Source: Oceaniradius stylonematis
GTDB lineage: Bacteria; Pseudomonadota; Alphaproteobacteria; Rhizobiales; Rhizobiaceae
Direction: 5' to 3'
Assembly (NCBI RefSeq): GCF_003149475.2
Contig: NZ_QFWV02000007.1
Location: 13,181-77,180, forward strand
Length of the DNA stretch: 64,000 nucleotides
A program made the position numbers and the translations under genes. Below, one piece after another: positions 1 to 8,780 of the stretch. Within the stretch, counting starts at the first letter, position 1; every line of letters starts with the position of its first letter. A model generated the notes under the pieces. The model saw nothing but the letters and a program-made list of their open reading frames with translations, was not told the DNA's origin and made no database searches.

Positions 1-537
1 ACCTTCGCGATCGAGCCCGTCGCGCTGCACGCCGCACGCCTGATGGAAAGCGCCTGCGCGATTGCCGGCATCCAGCTTCTGGGCGCCCATTTGCGGCTGC
101 TGCCCGAACGCGATCCCCATGGCGGGCTCTATGAGGCGACCTGCGTTCTCGCCGACCATCTGACCGAACCTGCGCTCGCCGGCCCGCTGATGGTGCGGTT
201 CGAACTGCGGCTGCTCGAGGAACTCGGCTTCGGGCTGACGCTCGACCGTTGCGCCGGATCGGGCGCGACCCACGATCTGGCCTATGTCTCGCCGAAAAGC
301 GGCCAGGCGGTAAACCGGCAGACCGGCGCGCCATGGGCGGAGAAGATGCTGCCGCTGCCATCGTTCCTGACCGCGCGGGAAGGGCGCCAATGCCCGCCCG
401 GGGATCTGGACGATGCGTTCCGCATGACCGGCTATTTTCTGGACCGCGACATCTGGGCCGCGCGCGGCATCGCGCCGCCGGAAAGCCGCACGGGGTTCAT
501 TCGTGCCGCACGCAAGGCACTGACTGAAGCGGCCTGA
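1..537 (+). CDS. recO: DNA repair protein RecO, C-terminal part (5' end outside window)
   Basis: The reading frame is open from the first base, so the N-terminal OB-fold (roughly 70 residues, judging from the usual RecO length of about 245) lies outside the window; 178 residues are visible. The segment 'RFELRLLEELGFGLTLDRCA', followed by a stretch ending in 'YVSPKSGQAV', is the typical RecO C-terminal helical and former zinc-site region. RecO works with RecR to load RecA onto SSB-coated gaps in the RecF pathway, in the cytoplasm. The stop codon touches the stop codon of the convergent MFS gene with no spacer. Confidence 0.9.
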   Translation, partial: TFAIEPVALHAARLMESACAIAGIQLLGAHLRLLPERDPHGGLYEATCVLADHLTEPALAGPLMVRFELRLLEELGFGLTLDRCAGSGATHDLAYVSPKSGQAVNRQTGAPWAEKMLPLPSFLTAREGRQCPPGDLDDAFRMTGYFLDRDIWAARGIAPPESRTGFIRAARKALTEAA

Positions 538-1773
538 TCACTCGGCGGGTTGGGCCAGCGGGCGATCCACCGCACTTTCCTTGATCGGCCAGTGGACGAT
601 GGCCGCGAACAGGCCGAGCGCGACGCCCAGCCACCAGACCGGGTCGTAGGAGCCGAACCGCTCGAACAGGTAGCCGCCCATCCAGATGCCCAGGAACGAG
701 CCGACCTGGTGCGACAGGAAGACGATGCCGCCGAGCATGCCGAGATATCTCGTGCCGAACATGATCGCTACCAGCGCGTTGGTCGGCGGCACGGTCGACA
801 GCCACAAAAGGCCCATGACCACCGAGAAGACGACCACCGACGTGCCCGTTTGCGGCAACAGCAGGAATGCGGTCACGGCGATCGACCGGCCGATATAGAT
901 CAGCGCCAGAAAGATCGGCTTGGAGTATTTCTGGCCGATGATGCCCGATGCGAGCGAACCGATGATGTTGAAAAAGCCGATGGCGGCGATGCCGATCACC
1001 GCATAGCGCGCATCGATGCCGATATCGGCGATATAGGCGGGGAAATGCGCGGTGATGAAAGCGACCTGAAAGCCGCAGACGAAGAAGCCGGCGGTCAGAA
1101 GCAGATAGCTCGAATGGCCGAACGCCTCGCGCAGCGCCGCGCCGATCGACTGGTCGATGTCGGCTTGGCTTGTCCGGCCCGAAGCGGAATTGCCGCGCAG
1201 CGGAATGGCGAGCACCGGAACGAGCAGCATCAGTGCTGACATGATGAGCAGCGAATCCTGCCAGCCGAACGCATCGATCAGCGTCTGGCTGATCGGCGCG
1301 AACAGGAACATGCCGGCTGAACCGGCCGCTGTGCCCATGCCGAAGGCGAAAGAGCGCTGCTCGGCGGTCACGTTGCGGGCAAAGGCTGCCAGAACGATGC
1401 CGAACGAGCCGGCCGCGATGCCCATGCCGGCCAGCACGCCGCCGCCCATGTGCAGGAACCACAGCGAATCGGGTGTTGCCATCAGGAACAGGCCGGCCGC
1501 GTACATCAGGCCGGAGAGGGCGAGCACGCGCCATGTGCCGAACCGGTCGGCGATGACCCCGAAGAAGGGCTGGCCGAGCCCCCACATCAGGTTCTGGATC
1601 GCCATGGCAAGGCCAAAATCGGTGCGCGTCCAGCCCGTATCGGCCAGCATCGGGATCTGGAAGAAGCCCATCGCCGAACGCGGGCCGAACGTCAGCGCGG
1701 CGATCAGACAGCCGCTCGCGATGATCAGCCAGGGATAATCCGGGCGTGTGTCGGTCGTGGCGTGTGCTGACAT
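538..1773 (-). CDS. MFS transporter, 411 aa
   Basis: A polytopic membrane protein with about 12 hydrophobic segments. The N-terminal half carries the MFS loop 2-3 signature as 'GVIADRFGTWRVL'. Its overall look fits the oxalate/formate and monocarboxylate-type MFS branch, but the substrate cannot be read from sequence. The start at 1773 (MSAHATT) was chosen because GGGAG lies about 8 bases upstream; a longer frame begins at 1827 with no comparable site. It is transcribed divergently from the LysE-type gene at 1909 across about 135 bases, which must hold both promoters. Family assignment is secure; substrate is unknown. Confidence 0.85.
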   Translation of the reverse strand: MSAHATTDTRPDYPWLIIASGCLIAALTFGPRSAMGFFQIPMLADTGWTRTDFGLAMAIQNLMWGLGQPFFGVIADRFGTWRVLALSGLMYAAGLFLMATPDSLWFLHMGGGVLAGMGIAAGSFGIVLAAFARNVTAEQRSFAFGMGTAAGSAGMFLFAPISQTLIDAFGWQDSLLIMSALMLLVPVLAIPLRGNSASGRTSQADIDQSIGAALREAFGHSSYLLLTAGFFVCGFQVAFITAHFPAYIADIGIDARYAVIGIAAIGFFNIIGSLASGIIGQKYSKPIFLALIYIGRSIAVTAFLLLPQTGTSVVVFSVVMGLLWLSTVPPTNALVAIMFGTRYLGMLGGIVFLSHQVGSFLGIWMGGYLFERFGSYDPVWWLGVALGLFAAIVHWPIKESAVDRPLAQPAE

Positions 1774-1908
1774 GGATCGAGCTCCCGAAACGGCTCGAAC
1801 AGTACGCTCGGCCAGATTGCAATCCAAACCAATTTTTCTGTCGCGTCAGTGAAGTCCTGCTGAACCGAAAGGCTGGCGATGCCGGCCGAACCGACATAGT
1901 GTGCCGCC

Positions 1909-2520
1909 ATGACCGCCGAATTTCTCATCACCTCGATCATCGTCGTCTTGCTGCCCGGAACCGGCGTTCTCTATACGCTCGCCATCGGGCTGGGGCAGGG
2001 CGCCCGCGCCTCCGTCTTCGCCGCCATCGGATGCACGCTCGGCATCGTGCCGCACATCATGGCGTCGATCGTCGGTCTCGCGGCCATCCTGCACGCCAGC
2101 GCGCTGGCGTTTCAGGCGATAAAATATCTCGGCGTGATCTACCTGTTCTACATGGCGTGGACGATCCTGCGTTCGGGCGGCGCGCTGGACGTCGGCGAAG
2201 AGCGCCGGCGCCTGGCGCCGCGCAAGATCGTCACCAGCGGCATCGCGCTGAACGTGCTCAATCCGAAGCTGTCGCTGTTCTTTCTCGCCTTCCTGCCGCA
2301 ATTCGTGCCGGCGACGGCGACCCATCCGACGCTTCTGATGCTCGGCTTGGCGCTCGTCTTCATGGCGCTGACCTTTATCGTCTTTGTCGTCTATGGCGCG
2401 TTCGCGGCGCTGGCACGCGATCAGGTGGTGAACCGTCCGGCCGTCATGCGCTGGATGAAGCGCTCGTTTGCCGCCGCCTTTGCCGCCCTCGGCCTGCGTC
2501 TGGCGTTCGCCGAACGCTGA
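1909..2520 (+). CDS. LysE/RhtB-family translocator, 203 aa
   Basis: About six hydrophobic segments. The N-terminal 'VVLLPGTGVLYTLAIGLGQG' and the later 'NVLNPKLSLFFLAFLPQFV' (around residues 120-140) are hallmarks of the RhtB branch of LysE exporters, inner-membrane proteins that export amino acids or their derivatives. The substrate cannot be assigned. No strong ribosome-binding site is visible before the ATG. The EamA permease gene starts one base after the stop, so the two are probably cotranscribed. Confidence 0.85.
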   Translation: MTAEFLITSIIVVLLPGTGVLYTLAIGLGQGARASVFAAIGCTLGIVPHIMASIVGLAAILHASALAFQAIKYLGVIYLFYMAWTILRSGGALDVGEERRRLAPRKIVTSGIALNVLNPKLSLFFLAFLPQFVPATATHPTLLMLGLALVFMALTFIVFVVYGAFAALARDQVVNRPAVMRWMKRSFAAAFAALGLRLAFAER

Positions 2521-2521
2521 C

Positions 2522-3451
2522 ATGGGTAACCCGGCCAGTACAGACCGGGCGGAGCCGCCGCCCGCTTCCGCTCGCGCAAACACCGACCCGCGCCGCGGCC
2601 GGATGGTCGCGCTGGGTGCCATGGTCGCAGCAAGTGCCCTGATTGCCGCCACCACGCTGATCGCCAAGGCGCTCGGATTGGGGGCCGGCGGCGAAGCGTT
2701 GCACCCGCTGCAGATCAGCGCCGGCCGATTCGCCTTCGCGCTGATCACGCTGTCGTTTTTCGCGCTCTGGCTCCGGCCGGATTTCGCCGGCGCGCGATGG
2801 TCGCTCCATGTCGGCAGGTCGGTTTGCGGCTGGGCAGGCGTGACGCTGATGTTCGCTGCCGCCGCGCGCATCCCGCTTGCCGACGCCACCGCGATCAGCT
2901 TTCTCAGCCCGCTCGTCACAATGGGCCTGGCCATCGCCTTTCTTGGCGAGCGGATCGGCCGCTGGCGCTGGACGGCGGCGGCGATTTCCGTGTGCGGCGC
3001 GATCGTGCTGCTCAGGCCCGGCACGGACGCCTTTCACTTGGCGGCCCTTCTGGCGCTTGGCGCGGCCTTGCTGATGGGCGCCGAAGCGGTCTTCATCAAG
3101 CGGCTCAGCGACACCGAACCGCCGCTGCGCATCCTGATCATCAACAATCTGATCGGCACGATGATCGCCGGCACGGCTGCGGCGGCGGTCTGGACCGGCG
3201 TCTCTGCGCAGCAATGGCTGCTCCTCGCCATGCTGGGCATCGCGATGGTCAGCGCCCAGGCGCTCTTCATCCAGGCGCTCCGCCGGACCGATGCCAGCTT
3301 CGCCGTCCCGCTGTTCTACCTCACGCTGGTGTTCGCGGCGGCTTATGACTTCGCCCTGTTCGGCCAGGGTCTGGCCACTGCAACCGTGATCGGCGCCACG
3401 CTGATCGTCGCCGGCGCGGTCGTCATCTCGGTGCGCGGCGACCGGCAGTGA
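2522..3451 (+). CDS. EamA/DMT-superfamily permease, 309 aa
   Basis: Ten predicted membrane helices arranged as two EamA repeats. The first ends near 'LADATAISFLSPLVTMGLAI' and the second near 'DASFAVPLFYLTLVF'. Proteins of this type move metabolites across the inner membrane; the solute is unknown. The start at 2522, one base after the upstream LysE-type stop, gives a polar N-terminus of about 27 residues before the first helix. An in-frame start at 2468 would overlap the upstream gene by 53 bases and is less likely. The gene faces arsH (convergent), so it is not part of the ars operon. Confidence 0.85.
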   Translation: MGNPASTDRAEPPPASARANTDPRRGRMVALGAMVAASALIAATTLIAKALGLGAGGEALHPLQISAGRFAFALITLSFFALWLRPDFAGARWSLHVGRSVCGWAGVTLMFAAAARIPLADATAISFLSPLVTMGLAIAFLGERIGRWRWTAAAISVCGAIVLLRPGTDAFHLAALLALGAALLMGAEAVFIKRLSDTEPPLRILIINNLIGTMIAGTAAAAVWTGVSAQQWLLLAMLGIAMVSAQALFIQALRRTDASFAVPLFYLTLVFAAAYDFALFGQGLATATVIGATLIVAGAVVISVRGDRQ

Positions 3452-3469
3452 AGCTGCGCCGCCAAGACG

Positions 3470-4216
3470 TCAGATCTTCGGCAGGCTGACGCGCTTGTGC
3501 ACCTGCTCGACGCTTTCGACGCGCTCCGAATAGCGATCGGTCAGATAGGCGGAGCGGTCGCGCGTCAGAAGCGTGAACTTCACCAACTCCTCCATCACGT
3601 CGACGACACGATTGTAGAAGGCTGACGGCTTCATGCGCCCGTCGTCGTCGAATTCCTGCCAGGCTTTTGCGACCGAGGACTGGTTGGGGATCGTGATCAT
3701 CCGCATCCAGCGGCCCAGGATCCGCATCTGGTTGACCGCGTTGAAGCTCTGCGATCCGCCGCAGACCTGCATGACGGCCAGTGTGCGACCCTGCGTCGGC
3801 CTGATGCCGCCGATCGGCGACAGCGGCAGCCAGTCGATCTGCGTCTTCATAACGCCGCTCATCGCGCCGTGCCGCTCGGGCGAGCACCACACGTGCGCCT
3901 CCGACCACAGCGACAGTTGCCGCAACTCCTCGACCTTGGGGTGATCGGCGGAAACATCGTCGACCAGCGGCAGGCCGGACGGGTCAAACACGCGCACCTC
4001 GGCGCCCAACCGGTCCAGAATCCGGGCCGCTTCATAGGTCAAAAAGCGCGAAAATGACCGCTCACGCAGCGATCCGTACAACATCAGCACACGCGGCCTG
4101 TGCAGCGACGGCGCGCGGTTGTGGATCGCCTGAAAGTCGATCTCGCCGAGTTCGCCGTCGTCGAGATTCGGCATGGAAGGATCGTCGCGCCAGGGGGCGC
4201 CATGGTCTTTGGTCAT
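3470..4216 (-). CDS. arsH: ArsH, NADPH-dependent FMN reductase / organoarsenical oxidase
   Basis: A 248-aa flavodoxin-like protein. The FMN phosphate loop is '[14 protein letters not shown]' (about residues 44-57). Other ArsH landmarks are '[20 protein letters not shown]' and '[20 protein letters not shown]'. Characterised ArsH proteins use NADPH and FMN to oxidise trivalent methylated and aromatic arsenicals, and also reduce quinones and metals. It is the last gene of a leftward arsR-arsC-arsH run, 12 bases after arsC, so it is probably induced by arsenite through ArsR. Length and motifs are intact, unlike the neighbouring arsC. Confidence 0.92.
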   Translation of the reverse strand: MTKDHGAPWRDDPSMPNLDDGELGEIDFQAIHNRAPSLHRPRVLMLYGSLRERSFSRFLTYEAARILDRLGAEVRVFDPSGLPLVDDVSADHPKVEELRQLSLWSEAHVWCSPERHGAMSGVMKTQIDWLPLSPIGGIRPTQGRTLAVMQVCGGSQSFNAVNQMRILGRWMRMITIPNQSSVAKAWQEFDDDGRMKPSAFYNRVVDVMEELVKFTLLTRDRSAYLTDRYSERVESVEQVHKRVSLPKI

Positions 4217-4228
4217 GATGGGCTTTCG

Positions 4229-4722
4229 TCAGGCCTTGCCGATATCGTCCAATCGCTTCTGCAGCGCCAGCCGGTCGAGGCCGGCGATCGGCAGGCTGGT
4301 GAAGACCGAGATACGGCCTTCCAGCATCCGATAAGTGTCGGAGAAGGCAAAATGCCTTTCGGCGTCGGTACCTTCGGCAGCCGCCGGGTCCGGCACGCCC
4401 CAATGGGCGCTCATCGGCTGGCCGGGCCAGACCGGGCAGGTCTCCGCGGCCGCCGAATCACACACGGTGAAGACGAAATCCATCTGCGGCGCGCCTGGCT
4501 CGGCGAACTCTTCCCAGTTCTTCGAGCGCGCGAAATCGGTGTTGTAATTCAGCGTCTTGAGGAGATCGAGCGTGTAGGGGTGAACCTCGCCCTTGGGTTG
4601 GGAGCCGGCCGAAAAGCCCTTGAACCGGCCTTGGCCGACCCGGTTCATGATGGCCTCGCGATGATCGACCGGGCGGAGTTGCCGGTGCACAGGAACAGGA
4701 CATTGAAGGTCTTGTCGGTCAT
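4229..4722 (-). pseudogene. arsC: arsC, low-molecular-weight-phosphatase-type arsenate reductase, frameshifted
   Basis: From the ATG at 4722 the frame reads [20 protein letters not shown], the P-loop C-X5-R of LMW-PTPase-type arsenate reductases. It hits TGA at 4645-4647 after 25 codons. The rest of the family sequence ([19 protein letters not shown] onward, through 'DFVFTVCDSAAAETCPVWPG') continues in another frame down to 4229. Restoring one base near 4655-4660, within ATCATCGC-GAGGCC, rejoins them into a normal protein of about 164 residues. As written, no single frame holds both the catalytic Cys and the body, so arsenate reduction by this gene should be lost unless the base is a sequencing error. 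It lies 9 bases after arsR. Confidence 0.85.
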
Positions 4723-4731
4723 GGCGTGTCC

Positions 4732-5064
4732 TCAGCAGGCACAAGCGATTTCATCGAGCAGGGGTTGGCACAGCTGCGGGTTGCCGCCGCAACAATCCTC
4801 CATCAGGAACCCCAGAAGGCCGCGCATGCCGTCAAAGTCGGCAAAATAGGTGACCGAGCGGCCGTCGCGCTTCGATCGCACCAGCCCCGCGCGGCTCAGA
4901 ACGGCCAGATTGGCGCTCATCGTGTTCTGCCGGACGCCCAGACGGTCGCCGATGTCGCCGGCGGCCATACCGTCCGCGCCCTGCTTGACGAGCAGGCGGA
5001 AGACGTCGAGCCGGGTTTCATGAGCCAGGGCCGCGAGCGCCTCGATCGATCGATGCTTGTCCAT
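4732..5064 (-). CDS. arsR: ArsR-family transcriptional repressor
   Basis: A 110-aa winged-helix protein with the ArsR helix-turn-helix '[20 protein letters not shown]' (about residues 42-61) and wing '[13 protein letters not shown]'. The C-terminus is Cys-rich (DCCGG, LCQ and a final CAC), a plausible As(III)-binding site of the C-terminal type; that role is inference. The start at 5064 gives [13 protein letters not shown]. An in-frame ATG five codons upstream (5079) lies inside the proposed operator. First gene of the arsR-arsC-arsH operon and divergent from nadA. Confidence 0.9.
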   Translation of the reverse strand: MDKHRSIEALAALAHETRLDVFRLLVKQGADGMAAGDIGDRLGVRQNTMSANLAVLSRAGLVRSKRDGRSVTYFADFDGMRGLLGFLMEDCCGGNPQLCQPLLDEIACAC

Positions 5065-5066
5065 AT

Positions 5067-5090
5067 ATCGAAAATTCATGATATTTTGAT
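5067..5090. promoter_or_regulatory. Candidate ArsR operator in the arsR-nadA intergenic region
   Basis: An AT-rich imperfect dyad, with outer arms ATCGAAAAT and TATTTTGAT around a perfectly palindromic TCATGA centre; 18 of 24 positions are symmetric. It lies just upstream of the arsR start, where an autoregulated ArsR would bind, and is the only strongly AT-rich patch in the neighbourhood. The ATCaaa...tttGAT form resembles operators described for ArsR-family repressors. Function is inferred from position and symmetry. Confidence 0.5.
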
Positions 5091-5199
5091 GAATGTCAAC
5101 CGCCCGTTCCGGATGTCCAATTGCGTTGACGGTGCATGTTGTCCTAGAACCGCGCGGCGCCCACATGAAGGGCATGTCTTTTCTTATCGGGAGGCTCCC

Positions 5200-6273
5200 A
5201 TGCGAGCGGAGGCCGAAACCCCCAAGCCGGCACATTCGGGAAACGGCGCCGCCGAGCGTTTCGGCGTCATCGCCCGCCCGCCGCTTGAATGGAACGCCGA
5301 AATCGAGCGCGAGACGGCGCATCTTTACGAGCGTGTCGCCCATCACATTCCGAAGATCGAATGGCCGGTCTATGCGCCCTATGTGGCGGCGATCAACCGG
5401 CTGAAGAAAGAGCGCAACGCGGCGATCTTGGCCCACAATTACCAGACGCCGGAAATCTTCCATTGCGTCGCCGACATTGTCGGGGACAGCCTGCAACTCG
5501 CCAAGGAAGCCACCCAGGTCGATGCCGAGATCATCGTCCAGTGCGGCGTCCACTTCATGGCCGAGACGTCCAAGCTGCTGAACCCGGACAAGACGGTGCT
5601 GATCCCGGACATGAAGGCCGGCTGCTCCCTGTCGGAATCGATCACCGGCGCCGATGTGCGTTTGCTGCGCGAACGCTATCCGGGCGTTCCGGTCGTCACC
5701 TATGTGAACACGTCCGCCGAGGTGAAGGCCGAGACGGACATTTGCTGCACCTCGTCCAACGCCGTGCAGGTGGTCGAGAGTTTCGGCGTCGATACGGTTC
5801 TGTGTATTCCCGACGAATATCTCGCCCAGAATGTCGCCGCCCAGACCGATGTGAAGATCCTGACCTGGAAGGGCCATTGCGAGGTCCATGAGCGGTTCAC
5901 CGCCGAGGAACTGCAGGCCTATAAGGATGCCGATCCGGAGATCGAGATCATCGCCCATCCCGAATGCCCGGTCGATGTCGTCGAGATGGCCGACTATACC
6001 GGCTCGACCGCCGGCATGATCAACTATGTGCGCGACCAGCGCCCGCCCAAGGTGCTGCTGGTCACCGAATGCTCGATGGCGTCCAACATCCAGTCCGAGG
6101 TTCCCGAGGTCGAATTCGTCAAGCCGTGCAATCTGTGCCCGCACATGAAGCGCATCACGCTGCCCAAGATCCTCGATGCTCTGTGCGAGATGAAGGAGGA
6201 GGTGACGGTCGATCCCGCCATCGCCGCTCGGGCGAGGCGGGCGGTGGAGCGCATGGTGAACTTGAAGAATTGA
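5200..6273 (+). CDS. nadA: Quinolinate synthase NadA
   Basis: A 357-aa enzyme that condenses iminoaspartate (from NadB) with dihydroxyacetone phosphate to quinolinate, the second step of de novo NAD synthesis, using a [4Fe-4S] cluster. Visible family landmarks are '[12 protein letters not shown]', '[17 protein letters not shown]', '[10 protein letters not shown]', '[20 protein letters not shown]', '[20 protein letters not shown]' and the C-terminal '[13 protein letters not shown]'. The three cluster cysteines are probably those in CGVHF, TECSMA and NLCPH. The start at 5200 follows GGGAG with a normal spacer; the frame is open further upstream but without a good site. Divergent from arsR. Confidence 0.95.
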   Translation: MRAEAETPKPAHSGNGAAERFGVIARPPLEWNAEIERETAHLYERVAHHIPKIEWPVYAPYVAAINRLKKERNAAILAHNYQTPEIFHCVADIVGDSLQLAKEATQVDAEIIVQCGVHFMAETSKLLNPDKTVLIPDMKAGCSLSESITGADVRLLRERYPGVPVVTYVNTSAEVKAETDICCTSSNAVQVVESFGVDTVLCIPDEYLAQNVAAQTDVKILTWKGHCEVHERFTAEELQAYKDADPEIEIIAHPECPVDVVEMADYTGSTAGMINYVRDQRPPKVLLVTECSMASNIQSEVPEVEFVKPCNLCPHMKRITLPKILDALCEMKEEVTVDPAIAARARRAVERMVNLKN

Positions 6274-6279
6274 GTGCCG

Positions 6280-6299
6280 TCTCCCTCTCCCTTCAGGGA
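6280..6299. repeat. Degenerate copy of the CTCCCT...CTT.AGGG hairpin repeat
   Basis: The 20 bases TCTCCCTCTCCCTTCAGGGA match the repeat core at 7151-7170 at 16 of 20 positions. It sits directly after nadA and just before the low-GC gene at 6330, so that gene is bracketed by related repeats on both sides. Confidence 0.45.
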
Positions 6300-6329
6300 A
6301 GCGTGGGAGGATTGGACGGTTGTGGTCTG

Positions 6330-6992
6330 ATGAACGAGAAGCTGCCGGAACCCACCGAAAATGCTCGTTCCGTAAACGCAATCCTAGGCGCTATGATCGC
6401 TGATCTTATGCCTATGGGCAGCAGCTTGAATGAGCTCTGGCGGCAGCATTTGGAACGGCAGTTTAAGAAGGGGCAGCGAATACTAGTCGAGCGAATCAGC
6501 AGACAGGGAATCTCGGCACTATCTGATCCGCAACTCGCCTACTTCGTTCCCGCATCGTACCGCTTCTTCGAGCAGGTTAGGCAAGGGGAATTGGAGCATA
6601 TCCTGGCGATCCTCGCCGGCCAGATTGCAAGCGACTTGGGTGAAGAGGATGCCGAACCTATCGTCGTGGCAAGACTCTCGGCGCTGCTGTCAGGCTTAAG
6701 CAAATTCGAGCTGTTGGTTTTTCGACGCACGTATGAGCTCTTGGCTGAGCAGCAAGTGGGCAGTTCAAGTGGCAGGGACGGATCCGTTTCCGCATATGGC
6801 GTGACACAAGCGATCGATGAGTTGTCGGCAAGCGATCGGACACGCGTTGAAAGCGCGCAAGCCCTTTTGAGCGCGAGAGCACTATTGTGCCCGATTTCAG
6901 AGGCGCGTTTAGGACAGAATCCTATGTCCTATGGGAAGTCCAAGTATGGGCTCGATGTCTTGTCGCTGTTGAAGAGTGATACTTCAGATTGA
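6330..6992 (+). CDS. Hypothetical protein of unusual composition, 220 aa
   Basis: I do not recognise the family. The protein looks soluble and largely helical. It starts MNEKLPEPTENARSV; a middle segment 'FVPASYRFFEQVRQGELEHI' leads into 'LAGQIASDLGEEDAEPIV' and then 'LSKFELLVFRRTYELLAEQQ'. No signal peptide or membrane helix is evident. Base use differs from the neighbours, with visibly lower GC and codons such as ATA, CTA, TTA and AGA that are rare elsewhere here, which points to recent acquisition. It lies between nadA and nadB and is flanked by related repeats (6280-6299 and 7040-7200). No good ribosome-binding site precedes the ATG; GGGAGG lies about 20 bases upstream. Confidence 0.6.
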   Translation: MNEKLPEPTENARSVNAILGAMIADLMPMGSSLNELWRQHLERQFKKGQRILVERISRQGISALSDPQLAYFVPASYRFFEQVRQGELEHILAILAGQIASDLGEEDAEPIVVARLSALLSGLSKFELLVFRRTYELLAEQQVGSSSGRDGSVSAYGVTQAIDELSASDRTRVESAQALLSARALLCPISEARLGQNPMSYGKSKYGLDVLSLLKSDTSD

Positions 6993-7039
6993 CTCGATCC
7001 CCATATGTCACCCGTCCCAGCGCTGGCGCGCCGGTCCAC

Positions 7040-7200
7040 CCACCCCTCAAGGGGGAGGGAGACGCATGATCGCTCATTGGTTCCTGTCTCATGGAGGAAT
7101 GCCAAAATCTGGTCCGATTGGGACCGGGTCGGCGCCGTTCTTGATGGTCATCTCCCTGCCCCTTGAGGGGGAGATGTCCCGAAGGGACAGAGGGAGGTAT
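7040..7200. repeat. Pair of inverted intergenic hairpin repeats upstream of nadB
   Basis: Two inverted copies of one unit lie about 100 bases apart: CCCCTCAAGGGGGAGGGAGAC beginning at 7043, and CTCCCTGCCCCTTGAGGGGGAG at 7152-7173. The second copy forms a perfect 8-base stem CATCTCCC/GGGAGATG (7149-7156 with 7169-7176). It is followed by a second stem-loop TGTCCC-GAA-GGGACA (7175-7189). This 'CTCCCCCTTGAGGGGG...TGTC.C.AAG.GACA' type is a widespread intergenic palindrome in Rhizobiales. No open frame covers it convincingly. It separates the low-GC gene from nadB. Confidence 0.7.
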
Positions 7201-7229
7201 TCCAGCCAAACGCCCGGCGGAGGTCCTCA

Positions 7230-8780
7230 ATGACCGCCCCCATCCTCATCATCGGCGGCGGTCTGGCCGGGCTGTTCTGCGCGCTGAAACTGGCGCCGCG
7301 TCCGGTCACCATCCTTGCCGCCGCGCCGATCGGCCGCGGCGCATCGTCGGCCTGGGCGCAGGCGGGCATTGCCGCCGCCGTCTCGCCGGGCGACACGATC
7401 GAAAGCCATGTCAACGATACCATCGCCGCCGGCGACGGCATCGTTGACGAGGCGATCATCGCCGGCATGGCGGCGGAAGCGTCGGACCGCGTGCACGATC
7501 TTCTGGAATTCGGCGTGCCGTTCGACCGCGATCTGGAAGGCCAGCTCGCCGTCAGCCGCGAAGCGGCGCACAGCCATTCGCGCATCGTGCGCGTCAAGGG
7601 CGACATGGCCGGCCGCGCCATCATGCAGGCGCTGGTCGAGGCGATCCGCAAGGCGGCCCATGTGCGCGTTCTCGAAGGCTATGTGGCCGAAGAACTGGTC
7701 ACCGATGCTGGCCGCGTCACCGGCGTGATCGCGCGCGGCGAGGCGGGGCAGGGCGAACGCGAAACCCTCCGCGCATCCGATGTCATCATGGCGACCGGCG
7801 GCGTTGGCCATCTCTACGCGGTGACGACCAACCCGACAGAGGCGCGCGGCGGCGGCATCGGCATGGCCGCGCGCGCCGGCGCCCGCATGGCCGACATGGA
7901 GTTCGTGCAGTTCCACCCCACCGCAATCGATGTCGACAAGGACCCCGCACCGCTGGCGACCGAGGCGCTGCGCGGCCATGGCGCGACGCTGGTCAACGGC
8001 GCGGGCGAACGTTTCATGGTGCCGCTGCACCCGGACGCCGAGCTGGCGCCGCGCGACGAGGTGGCGCGCGGCATCTTCGCCGAAGTGCAGGCGGGCCGCG
8101 GCGCGTTTCTCGATTGCCGCACGGCGATCCACGACTTTGCCGGCGAGTTCCCGACCGTTCACGGTTATTGCGCCGACGCGGGCATCGATCCGGCGACCGA
8201 CCTGATCCCGGTGACGCCGGCAGCACACTATTTCATGGGCGGCATCTGGACCGACGAGGACGGCCGCACGTCGCTGCCCGGCTTTTGGGCGTGCGGCGAG
8301 TGCAGCTCGACCGGCGCCCATGGCGCCAACAGGCTGGCCTCCAATTCGCTTCTGGAGGCGGTGGTGTTCGCCGCGCGCGTCGCCGATGCCTTGAAGGCCG
8401 ACGGCGGCGATCCGGCACCAGATGACTGGGCTGACAGGTCCGTCGATGCGCCTGATGCGATCACCGAAGGCGATCATGCGGGCATGACAAGGCTGCGCGC
8501 CATCATGAGCGCCCATCTGGGCGTTTTGCGCGATGCGACCGGCATGCGCCAGGCGCTGCGCGCCATCGTGGCGCTGGAAGACGAGACCGAGGACGACACG
8601 CGGTTCGCCAACGTGCTGACGACCGCCAAACTGATCGCCATATCGGCGCTCAACCGGACCGAGAGCCGGGGCGGGCATTTCCGCACCGATTTCCCGGACC
8701 AGGACCCGAACTGGGCCCGCCGCACGCTGCTGACGCTCGATCAGGCCGAGTCGGCGGTGGAGGATTTTCTAAAGAGTTGA
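7230..8780 (+). CDS. nadB: L-aspartate oxidase NadB
   Basis: A 516-aa FAD enzyme that oxidises L-aspartate to iminoaspartate, the first step of de novo NAD synthesis. The N-terminal dinucleotide-binding fold is '[19 protein letters not shown]'. Fumarate-reductase-family features include '[18 protein letters not shown]', '[17 protein letters not shown]', '[16 protein letters not shown]', '[11 protein letters not shown]' and '[20 protein letters not shown]' followed by '[19 protein letters not shown]'. GGAGGT about 6 bases upstream supports the ATG at 7230. Same direction as nadA and nadC, but separated from each by other sequence. The stop codon lies inside the inverted repeat at 8778-8902. 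Confidence 0.95.
   Translation: MTAPILIIGGGLAGLFCALKLAPRPVTILAAAPIGRGASSAWAQAGIAAAVSPGDTIESHVNDTIAAGDGIVDEAIIAGMAAEASDRVHDLLEFGVPFDRDLEGQLAVSREAAHSHSRIVRVKGDMAGRAIMQALVEAIRKAAHVRVLEGYVAEELVTDAGRVTGVIARGEAGQGERETLRASDVIMATGGVGHLYAVTTNPTEARGGGIGMAARAGARMADMEFVQFHPTAIDVDKDPAPLATEALRGHGATLVNGAGERFMVPLHPDAELAPRDEVARGIFAEVQAGRGAFLDCRTAIHDFAGEFPTVHGYCADAGIDPATDLIPVTPAAHYFMGGIWTDEDGRTSLPGFWACGECSSTGAHGANRLASNSLLEAVVFAARVADALKADGGDPAPDDWADRSVDAPDAITEGDHAGMTRLRAIMSAHLGVLRDATGMRQALRAIVALEDETEDDTRFANVLTTAKLIAISALNRTESRGGHFRTDFPDQDPNWARRTLLTLDQAESAVEDFLKS

Noticed and set aside
5126-5148. TTGACG as a -35 element for nadA
   Set aside because: No acceptable -10 sequence lies 16-18 bases downstream, so a promoter call is not supported.
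4732-6381. Very long minus-strand open frame covering nadA and ending in arsR
   Set aside because: Only the last 110 codons (4732-5064) match a protein family; the rest is the antisense shadow of nadA, which is open because of high GC codon bias.
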